From positions 195,360,216 through 195,424,215 of the forward strand of contig NC_080673.1 of the NCBI RefSeq assembly GCF_030445035.2: a stretch of DNA of 64,000 nt. Direction: 5' to 3'. Source of the DNA: Dasypus novemcinctus. Lineage: Eukaryota; Chordata; Mammalia; Cingulata; Dasypodidae. The notes beneath the pieces were generated by a model. It did no database searches. It was not told the DNA's origin and saw nothing but the letters and a program-made list of their open reading frames with translations. The translations under genes and the position numbers were made by a program. Below are positions 59,201 through 64,000 of the stretch, piece by piece (the stretch's first letter is position 1; each line of letters opens with the position of its first letter).

Positions 59201-61779
59201 TGATATGATCCTACACCTATAAAATTCAAAAAAAATCTACAGCAAAGCTATTAGAACTAATAGACTAGTTCAGCAAATTGGCAGGATATAAGATTAATAT
59301 GCAAAAATCAGTACTGTTTCTACACACTATTGATGAGCAATCTGAGGAGGAAATCAGAAAAAAATCTGTTTGTAATAGTGACTAAAAGAATTAAATATTT
59401 AGGAATAAACTTAACAAAGGACATAAAGGACCTGTATTCAGAAAACTACAAAACATTGCTAAGAGAAACCAAAGAAGGCCTAAATAAGGACATTCTGTGT
59501 TCATGGACCAGAAGACTAAATATTATTAAGATGTCAATTCTACCTAAACTGATTTACAGATTCACTGCAATGCCAATAAACATCCCAACAGTCTTTTTTT
59601 TTTTTTGCAGAAATGAAAAGCCAATTATCCAGTTTCTTTGGAAGGGCAAGAGGTCCTAAATAGTCAAAAATATCTTTAAAAAGTAGAAATTTTGGAAGAC
59701 TCTCACTTCCTGACTTTAAATCATATTACTTAACTACATTGGTTAAAAGAGCATGGTACTGGCATAAAGATAGACACATTGACCAATAAAACCAAATCAA
59801 GAACTCAAAAGTAGAACTTCACATCTATGGTGAAGTGATTTATGACAAGGATGTCAAGCCCACTGAGCTGAGTCAGAACAGTCTATTCAACAAATGGTGC
59901 TGGAAGAACTGGCTATCCATACCCAAAAGAAGGAAAGAGGACTTCTACCTCACATTTTATACAAAAATTAACTCAAAATGGATTAAGGTCTTAAATATGA
60001 AAGCTAGAACCATAAAAATCCTAGAAGAAAATGTAGGAAAACACTTTCAAGATCTTGTGATAGGTGGTAGTTTCTTAAACCTTACACAAAAAGCATGAGC
60101 AACAAAAGAGAAAACAGAAAACTGGGACCTCCTCTTAATTAAACACTTCTCTTCTTCAAAAGCCACTGTCAAAAAAGTAAAAAAGGCAGCCTACTCAATG
60201 GGAGAAAATATTTGGAAACAACAAATCCAATAAGGGTTTGATATCATTGTTATATAAAGAGACAACCCAATTTAAAAATGGGCAAAAGGCTTGAATAGAC
60301 ATTTTTCCAAAGAGAAAATATAAATCGCCAAAAAGCACATGAAAAAATATTCAGCATCACTAAATATTAGGGAAATGCAGATCAAAGCTGCAATATTTAT
60401 ATAATATAAAGAAAAAATTACAATGAGATACAATTTCATACCTTATAGAATGACCGTTACTTATAAAACAAGAAGTTACTTGTGCTGGAGAAGATATGGA
60501 GAAATATGAATACTCCTTCACTGTTGAAGACAATTTGGCAGTATCTCAAGAAGGTGAATATAGAACTGCATATGATTCGGCAATCCCATTAGTAGGAATA
60601 TATTCAGAAGAAGTAAAAAACATTATCCGACATTTGCACACTGATGTGCATAGCTGCATTATTCACAATTGCTAAAATATGGAAACAGCCCAAGCATCCA
60701 TCAACTGATGAATGGACAAACAAAATGTGATATATACATACAGTGGAATACTATTCAACTCTAAAAAGAAGTGAAATCAGGATGCATATGGCAACTTTGA
60801 TGACCCTTGAGAACATTTTGCTAAGTGAAATAAGCCAGACACAGAGGACAAATATTATATGGTCGCACTATCATAAACTAAATATGACGAGTAAACTCAT
60901 GGAGGCAAACTCTAGAGTATAGGTTACTAGGAGATAGGATGAGGATTGAGGATGGGAGCTGATGTGTAATATGTGTAGAATTTTTATTAAGTTGATTGTA
61001 GAGGTGTGGAAAAGGATAGAGTGGATGATAACACATTATCGTGAGTGTAACTATCACTACTGACTTATAAAGGTGAAAAGGTAGTCTGGAGACATAAATG
61101 TCAATTGAAAAAAAGCTAGAGGATAAGTGAAAGACTGTAACAGTGAACTCAGTGGTGGATGAAGATTGTGATTAACAGCACAAATACAAGAATGTTCTTC
61201 TATGAACTAGACCAGATATGTGTCACTATAATGTTAAGAATATGATGATACGTGGGAAAATACAACTAATGTAACAAATGGACTATAGTTAACAGCAATA
61301 TTATAATATTCTTTCATCAGTAGCAAAGAAAGTACTATATCAATGCTAAGTGTCAACATGAGGGGGCTATTAGGGGCTATGGAATTTTTCCTTTTGGAGT
61401 AATGAAAACATTCTAAAATTGACTGTGGTGATGACAGCACAACTCTGTGATGAAACTGAGAACCACCAAGTATGAACTTTGGATCAATTGTACAAGGAAT
61501 GGGGATATATAACACACTGAACCCTGTGGTAGATGATGGTCTGTGCTTAACAGTACAAATATGAGAACATTCTTTCATGACGTATAAAAAATCTGTAATG
61601 TAATGCATAATGTTAATAACTGTGACTTATGGAAAAATTCACCAAATATAAGCTATGGACTGTAATTGGCAGTCCATATTTTGATGACGTTCTTGGCGGA
61701 GGGGTGATGTATGGGAATCTTGTATGTTATGGATGTTTGTTTTGTAAGCTCAACATTTTTTAAATAAATAAATAACTGC

Positions 61780-63009
61780 CTTCTTCATTCACATAGAGAG
61801 AGAGATATATATGTTATATCTACCTTCAGATAACTATAAATATTCAATTAACTTAAGGTATTATCATCTGCCACAGCCAATCCAAATCCCCCTACCAAAA
61901 TGTGAATGTCATAACCACGCTGCAGAAGTTGAGGCAATGACGGTATGATCTGAGCAACTGCCTCTGTCTCTCCTCTCTCCTCTCCACTTGTTCCCTCCTC
62001 TTACACTTCTCTTAATCTCCCTGCACTCTGCAAAGGCAAATCAAGTGAATGAGGCTGTGAGAAGCAGCATGGTCTTACTTAGAGAAGGCAGTTGTAGTGA
62101 CAACTTCACGCTCTCCCCTTCCCGTCATTTGCCCCTGCTCCCATCTCTACTAACTCTGACAGTCAGTTGGTCCTCTTGGTGCAGTCCTCGTTCACAGGGT
62201 GGTTCGCCCTCTGTTCCTTGGGAGTCTTTGTAGTGTGCTCCTGCTTGAGTTTTTCTACAATGGGTTCTTCCTCTTCCTGTTCCACTGACAGAGCAAGCAG
62301 TTTACACCAAGCCTCGTGTCTCACCTCACTCATCCCGGCAGCCTTCTTGGGAAATTGACAAGGTGGCTGAAGCCCTTCTTGACTCACCAGAAACACATTC
62401 CATCCTTTGCAGCTCTTGAAGTATTGTCCATGGCTTGGTATGGTGCCTCGGTTTGGCCACCTTCTCTCTGTTCTTTCCTAATGCCCTAGCGGAAATAGGT
62501 TCAACTGTTGGTGGTTGTAGCTATCAATTTTCAGTGAGAAAAAAAAAATCAATATTAAAAAAAACATTATTCCAACTGGATAAGCAGAACATAGTGCCTT
62601 GCTCTTATTTCCATTTGTTCATATTTGATCAACTAGTAAGGTTAAATTTCTTAAAATGTCTAACAATATTCTTAATATGTTTATTAGTTTCTTAAAATGC
62701 TCTTAAAATTTCTTTAAGTATTCCTGAAATGTTTATTAGTGGTTTGTATTTTTCATTAGCAAATGACCTGTTTCTCACCTCTGCATAGATAAAATATTAA
62801 AAAGGATAAAAATAATTTTCAATCCTACCATCTGAAATTAGCTACTGTTAACATTTTGCTGCACACATGTTTTTCAAGCACTTTTGTGGCGTGCTAACCA
62901 ATTTGTCAGAACTTGTTACTAATGCTATTAAACATTCATCATATTTGCTGCAAACATTTTCTAGTTTTGTTACAATCATCAATCTTTCAGACTTGGACTG
63001 TTTTAAATA
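61780..63009. other. unclassified non-coding DNA
   Basis: No gene recognised. A short (GA)/(TA) run lies at about 61797-61812. ORFs near 62160-62400 on both strands overlap and look fortuitous. Confidence 0.5.
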
Positions 63010-63014
63010 GGCAC

Positions 63015-64000
63015 TGTGCTGGTTTGAGTCTTTTATGGACCCCAGAAAATTATGTTCTTAAGCTAACCCGTTCCTGTGTATATAAACCTATTACATGTGG
63101 GACCTTTTGGTTGGAGACTGTTAAGGACCTTTGATGAGATTGCAGGACCCAGGGTGGGTCCTAGTCCTCTTGCTGTAGTCCTTTACAATTGGTGGAATAA
63201 AAGCAGAGACACACAGAGAAGAGTGGCAGAGAGAGAGAAACTCAGAGAGCCTGGGATCAGCAGAGCATAGAGGCACGGAAAAAGGCCCCCAAAGAGGCGT
63301 AAAGAGAAAGTTCCAGTAGAGAGGGGAGAGGGAGCAATATGACTGATCACCCACAGCTGAGCCTGGAGGGGAAGGCAGAGACCTCCACAGAACCAGTCTG
63401 CCATTGTGCCTTGTTACAAAGAGGTAGGCCAGCATTGCCAGCAGCCAATCTTTGGTGAGACAGCATCTTTGTTTTTTTTTGTTTTTTTTTTTTGTTTTTT
63501 TAATTTTATTTTATTGACTTTGTAATAATATTACATAAAAAATATATATATGAGGTCCCATTCAATCCCACCCCCCACCCCACCTCTCCCCTCCCAGCAA
63601 CACTCATTCCCATCATCATGACACATCCATTGCATTTGGTAAGTACATCTTTGGGCACCTCTGCACCTCATGGTCAGTGGTCCACATCATGGCCCATACT
63701 CTCCCCCATTCCATCCAGTGGGCCCTGTGAGGATTTACAATGTCCGGTGATTGCCCCTGAAGCACCATCCAGGGCAGCTCCATGTCCCAAAGATGCCTCC
63801 ACCTCTCATCTCTTCCTGTATTTCCCCATACCCATCAGCCACCCTGTCGACTTTTCCCAATCCAATGCCACCTCTTCTATGTGGACATTGGATTGGTTGT
63901 GAGACAGCATCTTTGATGATGCCTTGGTTTGGACACTTTCACAGCCTCTGAACTATAAGCTTTTAACCTAATAAATTCCCCTTATAAAATCCTGCCCATT
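63015..64000 (+). mobile_element. MaLR-like LTR, runs off the window, with nested L1
   Basis: Starts tgtgctggtttgagtc and shares the family blocks (tggaccccagaaaa near the start; ctataagcttttaacc and aataaattccccttataaa near the 3' side). It is interrupted at 63472-63898 and continues to the last base, so its 3' terminus and TSD lie outside. Confidence 0.8.
63472..63898 (-). mobile_element. antisense 5'-truncated L1 3' end
   Basis: 427 bp: a T-rich start (antisense tail), then the C-rich complement of the G-run tract (about 63567-63595) and the 3' UTR text. A perfect 17-bp TSD, gtgagacagcatctttg, is at 63455-63471 and 63899-63915, within an LTR. Confidence 0.95.

Overview
The window looks like a stretch of nuclear DNA from a placental mammal, most likely a xenarthran (sloth, anteater or armadillo). 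The clearest pointer is a tRNA-derived SINE at 18.5-18.9 kb that resembles the DAS-type SINEs of Xenarthra. A family of about 400-670 bp MaLR-like LTRs and a LINE-1 lineage with a very long 3' UTR fit the same picture. SINEs are sparse, which may favour a sloth or anteater over an armadillo, but this is a weak argument. I found no host protein-coding exon, no rRNA or tRNA gene and no CRISPR array. The DNA is intergenic or intronic, and almost all recognisable content is layered retroelements.

Layout. 0-2.1 kb: old non-coding DNA. 2.1-11.2 kb: a decayed sense LINE-1 (L1-A) carrying three later insertions: a 3'-end L1 fragment, a U6 snRNA/L1 3'-end chimera and an antisense LTR. 11.2-18.9 kb: non-coding DNA with an MLT2-like ERVL LTR, several MaLR-like LTRs and the SINE. 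19-27.2 kb: mostly old DNA with L2- and MIR-like fossils. 27.2-41.3 kb: a long antisense LINE-1 (L1-B) split by a complete but broken endogenous retrovirus at 29771-37384. 41.3-52.8 kb: old DNA with sense and antisense MaLR-type LTRs, a MIR and a pair of short SINEs. 52.8-61.8 kb: three nested LINE-1s. The youngest (L1-C, 53831-58823) has an ORF2 reading frame broken only once and a 2.66 kb 3' UTR. 61.8-64 kb: non-coding DNA, then an LTR that runs off the window and carries an antisense L1 3' end.

The retrovirus is the most informative object. It has paired LTRs (476 and 475 bp), a 6-bp target duplication, a tRNA-Lys1,2-type primer site, a myristoylated Gag with two zinc knuckles, protease, reverse transcriptase/RNase H, an integrase with D,D-35-E, and a spliced Env. 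Gag-Pro-Pol are class II (betaretrovirus-like). The Env transmembrane subunit is gammaretrovirus-like, with a CXXC and a CX6CC motif. It is therefore a beta/gamma recombinant of the type-D kind. A canonical slippery heptamer plus hairpin sits at the gag-pro junction, and a strong 12-bp hairpin lies between env and the 3' LTR. Every coding region is broken: five in-frame stops, all TGA, and four frame changes.

Boundaries were set wherever possible from target-site duplications (TSDs) read directly in the sequence. Family names for old repeats come from recognition of conserved ends and not from a database search.
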